From: Alphaproteobacteria bacterium
GTDB taxonomy: Bacteria; Pseudomonadota; Alphaproteobacteria; SMXQ01
NCBI GenBank assembly: GCA_030831315.1
Contig: JAURLI010000060.1
Location: forward strand, 1 to 64,000
Direction: 5' to 3'
DNA length: 64,000 bases
The translations under genes and the position numbers were made by a program. Under the pieces are notes generated by a model. That model made no database searches. It was not told the DNA's origin and worked only from the letters and a program-made list of their open reading frames with translations. Shown in pieces: positions 31,172 to 44,131 of this stretch; positions within the stretch are counted from its first letter, which is position 1, and every line of letters starts with the position of its first letter.

Positions 31172-31310
31172 GGGAATCTCCTCTACGGTGAACGCCCTAC
31201 TGTCGCGGGGCCTGTTTGTATCGGCAGGAAATATAACGTGCCCCCCCGGGCGCGCCAGCAAAAATGCCGCCCGTACAGGCCCCTGTAACCACATGAAATC
31301 TAAGGTTTTT

Positions 31311-33341
31311 TTACTGGGCCGCCGCGCCCCGGGTCTGCACAACCCGCTCGGCCTCCCTGCCCATCAGCTCGGTCAGGTGATCGAAGCGGGTGGTGAAGGT
31401 GCCAAGCCCCAGCGTCGCCGAGCGCAGCTCGATGATCAGGTCGGCCAGTTCCGCCTCCGGCATGTGGGCCGTGACCTCGTCCCAGCCCTTCCACCCCGGC
31501 CGCGCATCAAAGCCCAGCAGCTGGCCGCGGCGCGACGACACGATGGCGTTGACCTTGCTGGTGAACTCCGACGGCACGCTGATGCGCACCTCGGCGATGG
31601 GTTCGAGCAGCACCGGCTCGCACTTCGGCATGGCCTCGCTCATGGCGATGCGCGCGGCCTGCTTGAAGGCCGCTTCCGAGGAATCGACCGAATGGTAGCT
31701 GCCGTTGGTCAGCGTCACCGCCACGTCGACCACCGGGAAGCCGAGCGGCCCGCGCGCGAGGTAATCCTTCACGCCGTCCTCCACCGCCGGGATGTACTGG
31801 CGCGGAATATGGCCGCCGAAGATCTTGTCTTCGAAAGCGAAGCCCTTGCCACGCGGCAGCGGCCGGATCTCGATATGCACATCGCCGAACTGCCCGTGCC
31901 CGCCGGTCTGGCGCTTGAAGCGGCCGTGCTCGACCGCGGGCTTGCGGATGGTTTCCTTGTAGGGCACGGCGGGACGGTCGCGTGTCGCCTTGATGCCGTA
32001 CCGGGAGGCGAGGCGGTCGAAGGCGATCGACAGGTGCATTTCGCCCTGGCCGCGTAGCAGCATCTGGCGGGTGTCGGCAACATGGGCAACGGTCAGGGCC
32101 CGGTCCTCCTCGCACATCTTCTGCAAGGCGCCCGACAGCTTGACGTCGTCGTTGCGGTCCTGGGTATTGATGGCGAAGGCATAGACCGGCGCCAGCGCAT
32201 CGGGCCAGCCCAGCACATCGAGCTTCGCGCCCGACGGCGTCAGCACGTCGCCTGCCCGCACATCCTCCATGCGGCCAAAGGCGACCAGATCGCCCGCCCC
32301 CGCGTCCGCCAGCTTCGTTGTCTCCGCGCCCCGCAGGCGCAGGAGTCCGGACACGCGGCAACCGTTGAGCGTCTCGCCGTCCTTGATGCGGCCGCGAAAA
32401 ACGCGGGCCAGCGACAGCTTGCCGACATGGGGCACATGAGCGGTCTTGAAGACCTGGGCGAGAGCCTCACCACCCCCGCCCAGCCCCTTGCGTTCGGCGG
32501 TCGCGGCGACCTCGGGCACTTCATGGCGCAACAGCTTGAGCAACCGGTGCACGCCGTTGTCATGCAGCGCCGCGCCCAGCACCACCGGCATGATCAGGTT
32601 GCCCGACAGGTCGGCGGCGAGATCGGCATAGACCTCGCTCTTGTCGGGGCGGGTTTCCTCGATCAGTTTTTCCAGAAGCGCGTCGTCGAAATCGGCGAGT
32701 GATTCGAGCATCTCCGCCCGCGCTTCCTCGGCGCGCCCGGTCATGCTTTCGGGCAAGGGGATCAGGTCTGACGCCTCGCCCTCCTTGTAGTGATAGGCGC
32801 GCTCGCTGACGAGATCGTAATAGCCGGTGACATCCTCGCCGTCGCGGATCGGCACCTGTCGCAGCACCAAGGGCAGCGACGAATGGGCCTGCAACGCGGC
32901 CAGCACGTCGCGCACGCGGTTCTCGGTGTCGTCCATCTTATTGATGAACAGCACATGGGGTACGCCCGCGTCTTCGAGGTATTTGAGCACCGGCGCGATC
33001 ACCGCGGCGCGTTCGATCTCGGGCTCGCAGACGACCACCGCCGCGTCCGCCACCGACAACGCATCCATCATGTCCTGGCGCAGTTCGACGGAGCCGGGAC
33101 AATCGATGAACCGCCATTCGTCATCCATGAAGGACCCATGGGCGAGATTGAGATCGACACCCATCTTGCGCGACTTGGCCTCGGCCGAAGTGTCGCCCAC
33201 GGATGAGCCGTCCCCGACGCTGCCCTTGCGCGATCGCGCGCCGCAAACGTGAAGAAGGCTTTCGAGAAGGGTTGTCTTGCCGCTGAGATAGGGGCCGACC
33301 AGTGCGACGCAACGCGGCGTCGAGGTATGCGCTTCGCTCAT
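31311..33341 (-). CDS. Elongation factor G-like translational GTPase (EF-G paralogue)
   Basis: G1 [13 protein letters not shown]3 DCPGS, G4 NKMD; C-terminal VGYP-type domains IV/V ([26 protein letters not shown]). Confidence 0.88.
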   Translation of the reverse strand: MSEAHTSTPRCVALVGPYLSGKTTLLESLLHVCGARSRKGSVGDGSSVGDTSAEAKSRKMGVDLNLAHGSFMDDEWRFIDCPGSVELRQDMMDALSVADAAVVVCEPEIERAAVIAPVLKYLEDAGVPHVLFINKMDDTENRVRDVLAALQAHSSLPLVLRQVPIRDGEDVTGYYDLVSERAYHYKEGEASDLIPLPESMTGRAEEARAEMLESLADFDDALLEKLIEETRPDKSEVYADLAADLSGNLIMPVVLGAALHDNGVHRLLKLLRHEVPEVAATAERKGLGGGGEALAQVFKTAHVPHVGKLSLARVFRGRIKDGETLNGCRVSGLLRLRGAETTKLADAGAGDLVAFGRMEDVRAGDVLTPSGAKLDVLGWPDALAPVYAFAINTQDRNDDVKLSGALQKMCEEDRALTVAHVADTRQMLLRGQGEMHLSIAFDRLASRYGIKATRDRPAVPYKETIRKPAVEHGRFKRQTGGHGQFGDVHIEIRPLPRGKGFAFEDKIFGGHIPRQYIPAVEDGVKDYLARGPLGFPVVDVAVTLTNGSYHSVDSSEAAFKQAARIAMSEAMPKCEPVLLEPIAEVRISVPSEFTSKVNAIVSSRRGQLLGFDARPGWKGWDEVTAHMPEAELADLIIELRSATLGLGTFTTRFDHLTELMGREAERVVQTRGAAAQ

Positions 33342-33540
33342 CAAGCTCTCCCGTTTTTAGCCGGGACGGCTTGCGGGCGGCGCACTGGCCCCCGGTAACG
33401 CCAACTACGGGACGCGTGCCGCGTCCGCCTGGGGCCGGGTCAACCGCCCGGTCCGTGACCGGCGGTTCTTCTATGACGAAAGTCTCCCCCGAGCGGCGCG
33501 GAGGATGCAACCGGATTCGCCCCCGGCCGGAAAAACCGCG

Positions 33541-35748
<2,208 letters not shown>

Positions 35749-35788
35749 TCACGCGGCGGTCAAATCCGCGCGAGGTTCAGGCCCAGGA

Positions 35789-36487
35789 TCAGGCAAGTTC
35801 GAAGAGCAGGAATTCCGCCCCTTCGGCGGCGGCGAAGTCGAGCGCGGTCTCGTTGGTGATGGCGGCACCGTCGCCTTCGGCGAGATCGAGGCCGTTCAGC
35901 GCAAGCCCGCCCGTCACCACCTGCACCCAGGCTTGGCGCCCGGGCGCGAGTGCGTGGGACAGGCGATCCCCCGCCGCAAGAACCGAAGCATAGATATCGG
36001 CATCCTCATGGATGCGAAGCGCGCCCTTCTTGCCCCGCCCCGACGCGATCGCAAGCAGCTTTCCCGCCTTGTCGGCTGGGGAAAAGCGCGTCTGCTCGTA
36101 GCCCGGCTTCAATCCCTTTTCGGCGGGCAGCAGCCAGATCTGCAACAGGCGCACGGGCTCGGTATCGGAGGCGTTGAATTCCGAATGGGTCATGCCGGTA
36201 CCCGCCGTCATGCGCTGCACTTCGCCGGGCCCTATGGTTTCGCGCCCGCCGGTCGAATCCTCGTGGGCCAGCGTGCCCGTCACCATGTAGGTGACGATTT
36301 CCATGTCGCGGTGCGAATGGGGCGGAAAGCCGCCGCCGCCCGAGATCCAGTCGTCGTTGATGACGCGCAGCGCGCCGAACTGAACGTTCTCGGGATCGAA
36401 ATAATGACCGAAGGAAAAACTGTGGCGGCTGTCGAGCCAGTCGAAGCGGGTCTGGCCGCGCCGGGCGGCCTTGCGAACGGCAATCAT
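35789..36487 (-). CDS. Pirin family protein
   Basis: FDSRHSFSFGHYFDPE-type motif, GGFPPHSHRDMEIVTYMVTGTLAHEDSTGGRETIGPGEVQRMTAGTGMTHSEFN; start at 36487, not the long ORF. Confidence 0.93.
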   Translation of the reverse strand: MIAVRKAARRGQTRFDWLDSRHSFSFGHYFDPENVQFGALRVINDDWISGGGGFPPHSHRDMEIVTYMVTGTLAHEDSTGGRETIGPGEVQRMTAGTGMTHSEFNASDTEPVRLLQIWLLPAEKGLKPGYEQTRFSPADKAGKLLAIASGRGKKGALRIHEDADIYASVLAAGDRLSHALAPGRQAWVQVVTGGLALNGLDLAEGDGAAITNETALDFAAAEGAEFLLFELA

Positions 36488-36598
36488 GGTTTCCTCTCGC
36501 CCCGGCCAAAGGTGGCGGGCCATTAAGGTGGGAAGCGCCCCGCGTCCGGTCAACCCCGCCACTGGCAATGCCCCGCCCGCGGGGGCATATATAGGGCC

Positions 36599-38782
<2,184 letters not shown>

Positions 38783-38784
38783 AA

Positions 38785-39999
38785 TCAGCGCGGGCGCGTC
38801 GACCAGGCGGCGATCCCGGCGATCATGGTAAGCGTCGCGGCAAGGCTCATCGCGGCGATCATCGGCCAGGGCGTGCCGTCGGCGAACAGGCCGTAAAGCT
38901 GCGAAAAACCCGCGCCGCAGATCATCTGCATGAACACGCCGATGCCCGCCGCCGTGCCCGACAGTTCCGGCACCACGCGGATGGCGCCCGCCTGTGCGTT
39001 GGGCAGCGCGATGCCCTGGGCGACGCTCAGAAAAAATCCCGGCACGAAGATGACGAGCGGCGTGATGATGCCCGCCAGCAGGAAACCCGCCTGGCCGATC
39101 ACGCTCGCCACGATGAACACCGAGCCCACCATCACCATGAGCTCGATGGCGACGCGCCCGCCGAGGCGGGTCGAGATGAAATTGCCGAGGCAGTAGCCGA
39201 ACGGGAACAGCAGGAAGTAGAGCCCGTATTCCGACGGCGAACGGCCGAGGTAATCCTGCATCAGGAAGGTCGAGCCGGCGGCCAGCGTGAAGAACGTGCC
39301 CGACGAAAACCCCGACTGGCAGACGAAGGCGGCGAAGCGCAGGCGGGCGAACAGGCGCAGGAAATCGTCGGGGATGGAAGCAAGCGACGCGCGTACGAGG
39401 CGATCGCGGTGGGTTTCGCGCAGCACCAGTACCGCCCCGATCGCAATCGCGGTGCCGGTGACGGCCGCCGTCCAGAACACCCCGCGCCAGCCGACGTGAT
39501 CGCCGAGCACGCCGCCGAGCGGCGGTGCCAGCATCGGACCCAGCGTATAGGCCATGGTGAGATAAGCGATCACCGTCACCAGCCTGTCGGGGCCGTAGGC
39601 ATCGCGGGCGATGGCGCGCGCCATGGCGACGCCGCATCCCGCCCCCGCCGCCTGCACGAGACGGGCGGCGATCAGCAATTCGATCGACGACGCCACGGCG
39701 GCAAGCACGGAGCCGCAGACGAACAGGGCAAGGCCCGACAGCAGCACGGGGCGGCGGCCATAGCGATCCGACAACGCGCCGTAAACGAGCGTCATGAAGG
39801 CCATCGTCGCCAGGGTGATGCTGAAGGTGACCTGCGCCAATGCACCCGACACATTGAAGGCCGCCTTCACCTGCGGCATGACGGGCAGGAAGAAATGGAT
39901 CGCGAGCGGCCCGATCATGGTGATCGTTGCCAGCACGACGGCAAAGGTCTTGCCGGGAGCGCGCGGCGCGCCCTCATCTGTTCTGGCCGGTCCGGTCAT
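38785..39999 (-). CDS. Bcr/CflA family multidrug efflux MFS transporter
   Basis: GPLAIHFFLPVMPQVKAAFNVSGALAQVTFSITLATMAFMTLVYGALSDRYGRRPVLLSGL. Confidence 0.88.
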   Translation of the reverse strand: MTGPARTDEGAPRAPGKTFAVVLATITMIGPLAIHFFLPVMPQVKAAFNVSGALAQVTFSITLATMAFMTLVYGALSDRYGRRPVLLSGLALFVCGSVLAAVASSIELLIAARLVQAAGAGCGVAMARAIARDAYGPDRLVTVIAYLTMAYTLGPMLAPPLGGVLGDHVGWRGVFWTAAVTGTAIAIGAVLVLRETHRDRLVRASLASIPDDFLRLFARLRFAAFVCQSGFSSGTFFTLAAGSTFLMQDYLGRSPSEYGLYFLLFPFGYCLGNFISTRLGGRVAIELMVMVGSVFIVASVIGQAGFLLAGIITPLVIFVPGFFLSVAQGIALPNAQAGAIRVVPELSGTAAGIGVFMQMICGAGFSQLYGLFADGTPWPMIAAMSLAATLTMIAGIAAWSTRPR

Positions 40000-40091
40000 T
40001 GTTGTCCTGCCGCCGCCCGGCGGGCGACGCGGTTGAAGGAGGCAGGCATCTTACAGATGGCAGGCCATAAAGCAAAAAGGCCGCAAAGAAA

Positions 40092-40115
40092 AAGGCCGCC
40101 CCGTAGGGCGGCCTT
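40092..40115 (-). terminator. Rho-independent terminator downstream of the cold-shock gene
   Basis: aaggccgccc-cgta-gggcggcctt with T-rich tail on the minus strand (ttctttgcgg). Confidence 0.75.
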
Positions 40116-40151
40116 CTTTTCCGATTCGCATCCGGCGAGTCGGCAGCGGAA

Positions 40152-40355
40152 TTACTCCGCGCGCAGGTTGACGGCCTTCGGGCCGCGCGCCTCGTTCTGG
40201 ATGTCGAAGCTCACGACCTGACCCTCGTCGAGGCGGCCGAGGCCGGACTGCTCAACCGCGGAGATGTGGACGAAAACGTCCTTGGAGCCATCTTCCGGGC
40301 GGATGAAGCCGAAACCCTTGGTGGTGTTGAAAAACTTCACAGTACCTTTAGCCAT
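40152..40355 (-). CDS. Cold-shock protein (CspA family)
   Basis: [67 protein letters not shown] (RNP1/RNP2). Confidence 0.96.
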   Translation of the reverse strand: MAKGTVKFFNTTKGFGFIRPEDGSKDVFVHISAVEQSGLGRLDEGQVVSFDIQNEARGPKAVNLRAE

Positions 40356-40543
40356 TTTAGTCACTTTCACATTCACGTTAGTTAGAACCCGGCTCGCACA
40401 CGCGGCCGGGGTAAGGACGTCGCAATCTGATCGGGAAAGTCGCAGACCGCAATGGCGGCAGGGCATTTTCAAGGATCGGCTGCGGGCCTACAAAATCGCA
40501 TATGCTCCCGATTGTTGCGTTTTGCAAGGCCTAAATCGTTGAT

Positions 40544-40822
40544 TTATTTTAACCCTCGCCGGGCCAAATCGTCGCGGAAAGGCGATTCCTCAAGGAAATC
40601 CGCTGCCTTCGCCCCTTGCTGCCTGGCCCGGGCCTCGAGGCGGGAAAGTTCGCGGGGCAGGCCCTCGCGCAGCTCCAAAAGGTGGTTGAACTGGGCATCG
40701 CAGGCGGGAATGGGCGGGGGATAGACCCGGATCTCCGCAAGGGTCTCTTCCAGCAGGGTCTCGATCTCCGCCCTGAGGCGCGCCCAGTCGGGAGCCAGAC
40801 CAGTGGTTTCCGCAGCGCTCAT
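40544..40822 (-). CDS. Small conserved-looking protein of unknown function, overlaps the upstream antiporter gene
   Basis: 92 aa; 4-nt stop/start overlap with 40819-42498 on the same strand. Confidence 0.55.
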   Translation of the reverse strand: MSAAETTGLAPDWARLRAEIETLLEETLAEIRVYPPPIPACDAQFNHLLELREGLPRELSRLEARARQQGAKAADFLEESPFRDDLARRGLK

Positions 40823-42498
40823 GGCTTGCCCTCCACCTCATTGCGGGCATCGGCGAGAACCCGTGCAATATCGTCGTCCGCAAGACCCGCCCCGCGCAGC
40901 ACCTGGCCGCCGAGCTGCAGGGACACCTCGGTCAGTTCCGGAACGATGCCGGTGGCGCCGAGCCGCGTCAATTCGGCGCAATGGGCGGCATCACGGGCAC
41001 GGGCAAAAATCGGCATGTCGGGGAAGCGATGGCGCAGGGCGCCGACCGTGCGCGCCGCAGCATCGCCGTCGTTCAGCGTCACCACCGCGAGCCGCGCCCG
41101 TGCGGCACCGGCGGCGCGCAGAACGGCACGCGACGACGCATCGCCGTAATAGACGGGCAGGCCATGGGTGCGCGCTTCCGCCACCCGCTGCGCGCTGAGA
41201 TCGAGGGCAACGAAGGGAATGGTGCGCGCCGCCAGAAGCCTTCCGATGTTTTCGCCGACGCGCCCGTAGCCCAGCACCAGCACGTGGCCCTCGAGATCCT
41301 CGCTTTCGCTGGCGAGCTTTTCCAGCCCGCCCGCCTCCACCTCGAACCAGTTTTCGAGCTTGCGCCCCGCCGCGGCAAGAAGCGGCGTCAGCACGATGGT
41401 CAGCGCCACCGCCAGCACCAGCAGGCGCCCGGTGTCGCTGTCGATGACACCTGCCGTCACCGCCATGGCGAACAGGATGAAGGCGAACTCGCCGCTCTCG
41501 GCGAGCAGAAGCCCCTGGCGCAGGGCAAGTCCCAGCGGAAGACCGGCGAGGCGGCAGACGCCGAAGGTCGTCACCGCCTTGAGCGTCAGGATTCCGCCCA
41601 CCACCAGCGCGATCTGCAGGCTTTCCCGTCCGATCAGGCCGAAGTCGATGGTCATGCCGACGGTCATGAAGAACAGGCTGAGAAGAATGCCGCGGAAGGG
41701 CGCGAGGTCGGCTTCGACCTGGTGACGGAATTCGGTTTCCGCCACCAGAAGCCCTGCAAGGAAAGCACCGAGCGCCAGCGACAGGCCCGCCGCCTCGGTG
41801 GCGTAGCCCGCACCAAGCACGACAAGGAGCGCGAGGCCGACCAGAAGTTCCGGCGTGCGCCTCGCGGCAATCACGCGAAACAGCGGGCGCAGCACCAGCC
41901 GTCCGACGACCACGATGACGACGAGCGCGACGATCGCCTTCAAGAGCGCTATGGCGAGCGCCATGCCGACCGAGGTTCCCGCGGCACCCAGCAGCGGCAC
42001 GAGGACGATCAGCGGCACCACGGCAAGGTCCTGGAACAGCAGGATGGCCAGCGCCACGCGCCCGGCACGGGCAACGATCTCGCCCTTTTCGCCGAGGAGT
42101 TGCAGGACGACGGCGGTTGACGACAGCGCCAGTGCCGCGCCGACGACGATGGCCGCGCGCGGGCTGAGCCCCGCCGCCCAGGCGACGAGGCCGATGGCAA
42201 TGCCGCTCGCCGCCACCTGCGCTGCGCCCAAGCCGAACAACTGGCCGCGCATGGTGACGAGGCGCTTGAGGGTCAGCTCCAGCCCGATCGAGAACATCAG
42301 GAACACGACGCCGAGTTCGGCGAGACCGCGCACGCTCTCGACATCCGATATCAACCCCGCGCCGTGCGGGCCGATGGCGGCGCCGGCGACCAGGTAGCCG
42401 ATCACGGGCGAGATATTGATGCGCCTGAACAACGTCACCGTCGCCACGGCGGCGGCGAGGAACACGAGGATGGGGCCTAGGAAATGCGTTTCGCTCAT
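40819..42498 (-). CDS. CPA2 family monovalent cation:proton antiporter with C-terminal TrkA-N (KefB/KefC-like)
   Basis: NISPVIGYLVAGAAIGPHGAGLI, LGVVFLMFSIGLELT, C-terminal GHVLVLGYGRVGENIGRLLAARTIPFVALD. Confidence 0.92.
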   Translation of the reverse strand: MSETHFLGPILVFLAAAVATVTLFRRINISPVIGYLVAGAAIGPHGAGLISDVESVRGLAELGVVFLMFSIGLELTLKRLVTMRGQLFGLGAAQVAASGIAIGLVAWAAGLSPRAAIVVGAALALSSTAVVLQLLGEKGEIVARAGRVALAILLFQDLAVVPLIVLVPLLGAAGTSVGMALAIALLKAIVALVVIVVVGRLVLRPLFRVIAARRTPELLVGLALLVVLGAGYATEAAGLSLALGAFLAGLLVAETEFRHQVEADLAPFRGILLSLFFMTVGMTIDFGLIGRESLQIALVVGGILTLKAVTTFGVCRLAGLPLGLALRQGLLLAESGEFAFILFAMAVTAGVIDSDTGRLLVLAVALTIVLTPLLAAAGRKLENWFEVEAGGLEKLASESEDLEGHVLVLGYGRVGENIGRLLAARTIPFVALDLSAQRVAEARTHGLPVYYGDASSRAVLRAAGAARARLAVVTLNDGDAAARTVGALRHRFPDMPIFARARDAAHCAELTRLGATGIVPELTEVSLQLGGQVLRGAGLADDDIARVLADARNEVEGKP

Positions 42499-42584
42499 CG
42501 TCTTTCCGGCAGGGTCGGGCCTAGTCCATCATAGACCATCTGCGCGGCTTGCGCGGGAGACACGCTTCGGCCATCCTCCCGGCC

Positions 42585-43370
42585 ATGAACGATAGCCGCG
42601 AAAATACCGACCTGCCCCGGGCGGCGCTGGTCACCGGCGGGGCGCAGCGCATCGGCCGCGCCATCGCGCTGGCGCTGGCCGATGCAGGCTGGGCCGTCGC
42701 CATCCATCACCGGTCATCGGCCGGCGAGGCCGAAGACCTCGCCAACGCCATCCGCGCGCGCGGCGGCAAAGCCACGGCGCTGGCCGCCGATCTCGCGCGC
42801 GAAGACGAAACCGCCTCCCTGGTCGAACGGGCGCAAGCCGCCCTCGGCCCCTTGGGTGCGCTGGTCAACAACGCCTCCGTCTTCGAGCGCGACGAGGCCC
42901 TCGACGTCACCCGCGAAAGCTGGGACCAGCACATGGAAGTCAACCTGCGCGCGCCCTTCGTGCTGTCGCAGGAATTCGCAAGACGCCTGCCCGCGGGCCG
43001 CAAGGGCGCCATCGTCAACCTTCTGGACCAGCGGGTATGGAACCTGACCCCGCATTTCACCAGCTACACCTTGTCCAAGACCGGGTTGTGGGCGCTGACC
43101 CGCACGCTGGCACTGGCGCTGGCCCCAGCCATCCGGGTCAACGGCGTCGCGCCCGGCCCGGTTCTGCCGTCCAGCCGCCAGACACAGGCGCAATTCGACG
43201 CCCAGGCCCGCGCCACGCCGCTCGGTCGCGCCACGCCGCCCGAAGAGATCGCCGCAGCGGTACTTTTTCTCCTTGCCGCGCCCTCTGTTACGGGCCAAAT
43301 GTTAGCCCTCGACGGCGGCCAGCATCTGCATTGGGCGCCGCCTTCGGGTGACGCCATCGGCGAAGAGTAG
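42585..43370 (+). CDS. SDR family oxidoreductase (possible pteridine reductase)
   Basis: LVTGGAQRIGRAIALALADAG, NNASVF, SYTLSKTGL; immediately upstream of folB. Confidence 0.82.
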   Translation: MNDSRENTDLPRAALVTGGAQRIGRAIALALADAGWAVAIHHRSSAGEAEDLANAIRARGGKATALAADLAREDETASLVERAQAALGPLGALVNNASVFERDEALDVTRESWDQHMEVNLRAPFVLSQEFARRLPAGRKGAIVNLLDQRVWNLTPHFTSYTLSKTGLWALTRTLALALAPAIRVNGVAPGPVLPSSRQTQAQFDAQARATPLGRATPPEEIAAAVLFLLAAPSVTGQMLALDGGQHLHWAPPSGDAIGEE

Positions 43371-43395
43371 CCCGCCCCACAGGATTCCCGCGTCC

Positions 43396-43818
43396 ATGAC
43401 CAATTCCCCGACCGTTCAGCCCCTGCGCCCGGAACCCGCCATCGGTCCGGGCCCGGACGGAATCCGCCGGGTTTTCGTGCGTGACCTGGTCGCTGCCTGT
43501 TTCCTCGGCATTCACGGCCATGAAAAGGGTAGCCGCCAGCGGGTACGGGTCAACCTCGACCTCGGCGTGCGCGACGACGGCCCGCCGCGCGACGATTCGA
43601 TCCATAACGTCGTCTGCTACGAAGACATCGCCGAAGGCGTGCGCAAACTGCTGGCCGGCCCCCATGTCAACCTCGTGGAAACCCTGGCCGAGAACATCGC
43701 CCGCTTCTGTTTCGAAGATTCCCGGGTGCTGAGCGTCCGGGTACGGGTCGAAAAGCTCGACGTTTTCGCCGATGCCGCCGGCGCGGGCATCGAAATCGAG
43801 CGCGTGCGCCGTTCCTGA
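43396..43818 (+). CDS. folB: Dihydroneopterin aldolase
   Basis: RVFVRDLVAACFLGIHGHEKGSRQRVRVNLDL...CYEDIAEGVRKLLAGPHVNLVETLAENIARFC. Confidence 0.88.
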   Translation: MTNSPTVQPLRPEPAIGPGPDGIRRVFVRDLVAACFLGIHGHEKGSRQRVRVNLDLGVRDDGPPRDDSIHNVVCYEDIAEGVRKLLAGPHVNLVETLAENIARFCFEDSRVLSVRVRVEKLDVFADAAGAGIEIERVRRS

Positions 43819-43937
43819 AGCCATTGCGGCCGACTCCCCGGCAGGACCACTTCCATGAGTTGTGCACAGCCGCGCCCGGCGTGCTCTACCCCTTCGGCAT
43901 TAGGGCATTTTTTTGACTGTCACCATCCGCTAATCTC

Positions 43938-43966
43938 TTGACTTTGAAATAAAACCTGCAAGTCAA
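43938..43966. repeat. Inverted repeat TTGACTT-N15-AAGTCAA
   Basis: Direct read of the folB-uvrC intergenic region. Confidence 0.6.
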
Positions 43967-44131
43967 CCACTTGGAAAATATGCCCGTTTTTTGTGCAAGA
44001 AGGTCGTGGTCCCGCGCCAGCATGAGCGAGATGCCGGAAGGGGCGAGTTGTCCACAGACTTCTCCACCGATTCAGTGGATAGATAGTGCGACGCGTTGAC
44101 GCGCGCGCTGCCTCTCACAAAATAATGGGCC

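Noticed and set aside
43819-44131. Chromosomal replication origin
   Set aside because: Only imperfect DnaA boxes, no dnaA/hemE/parAB-type neighbours, and skew could not be computed.
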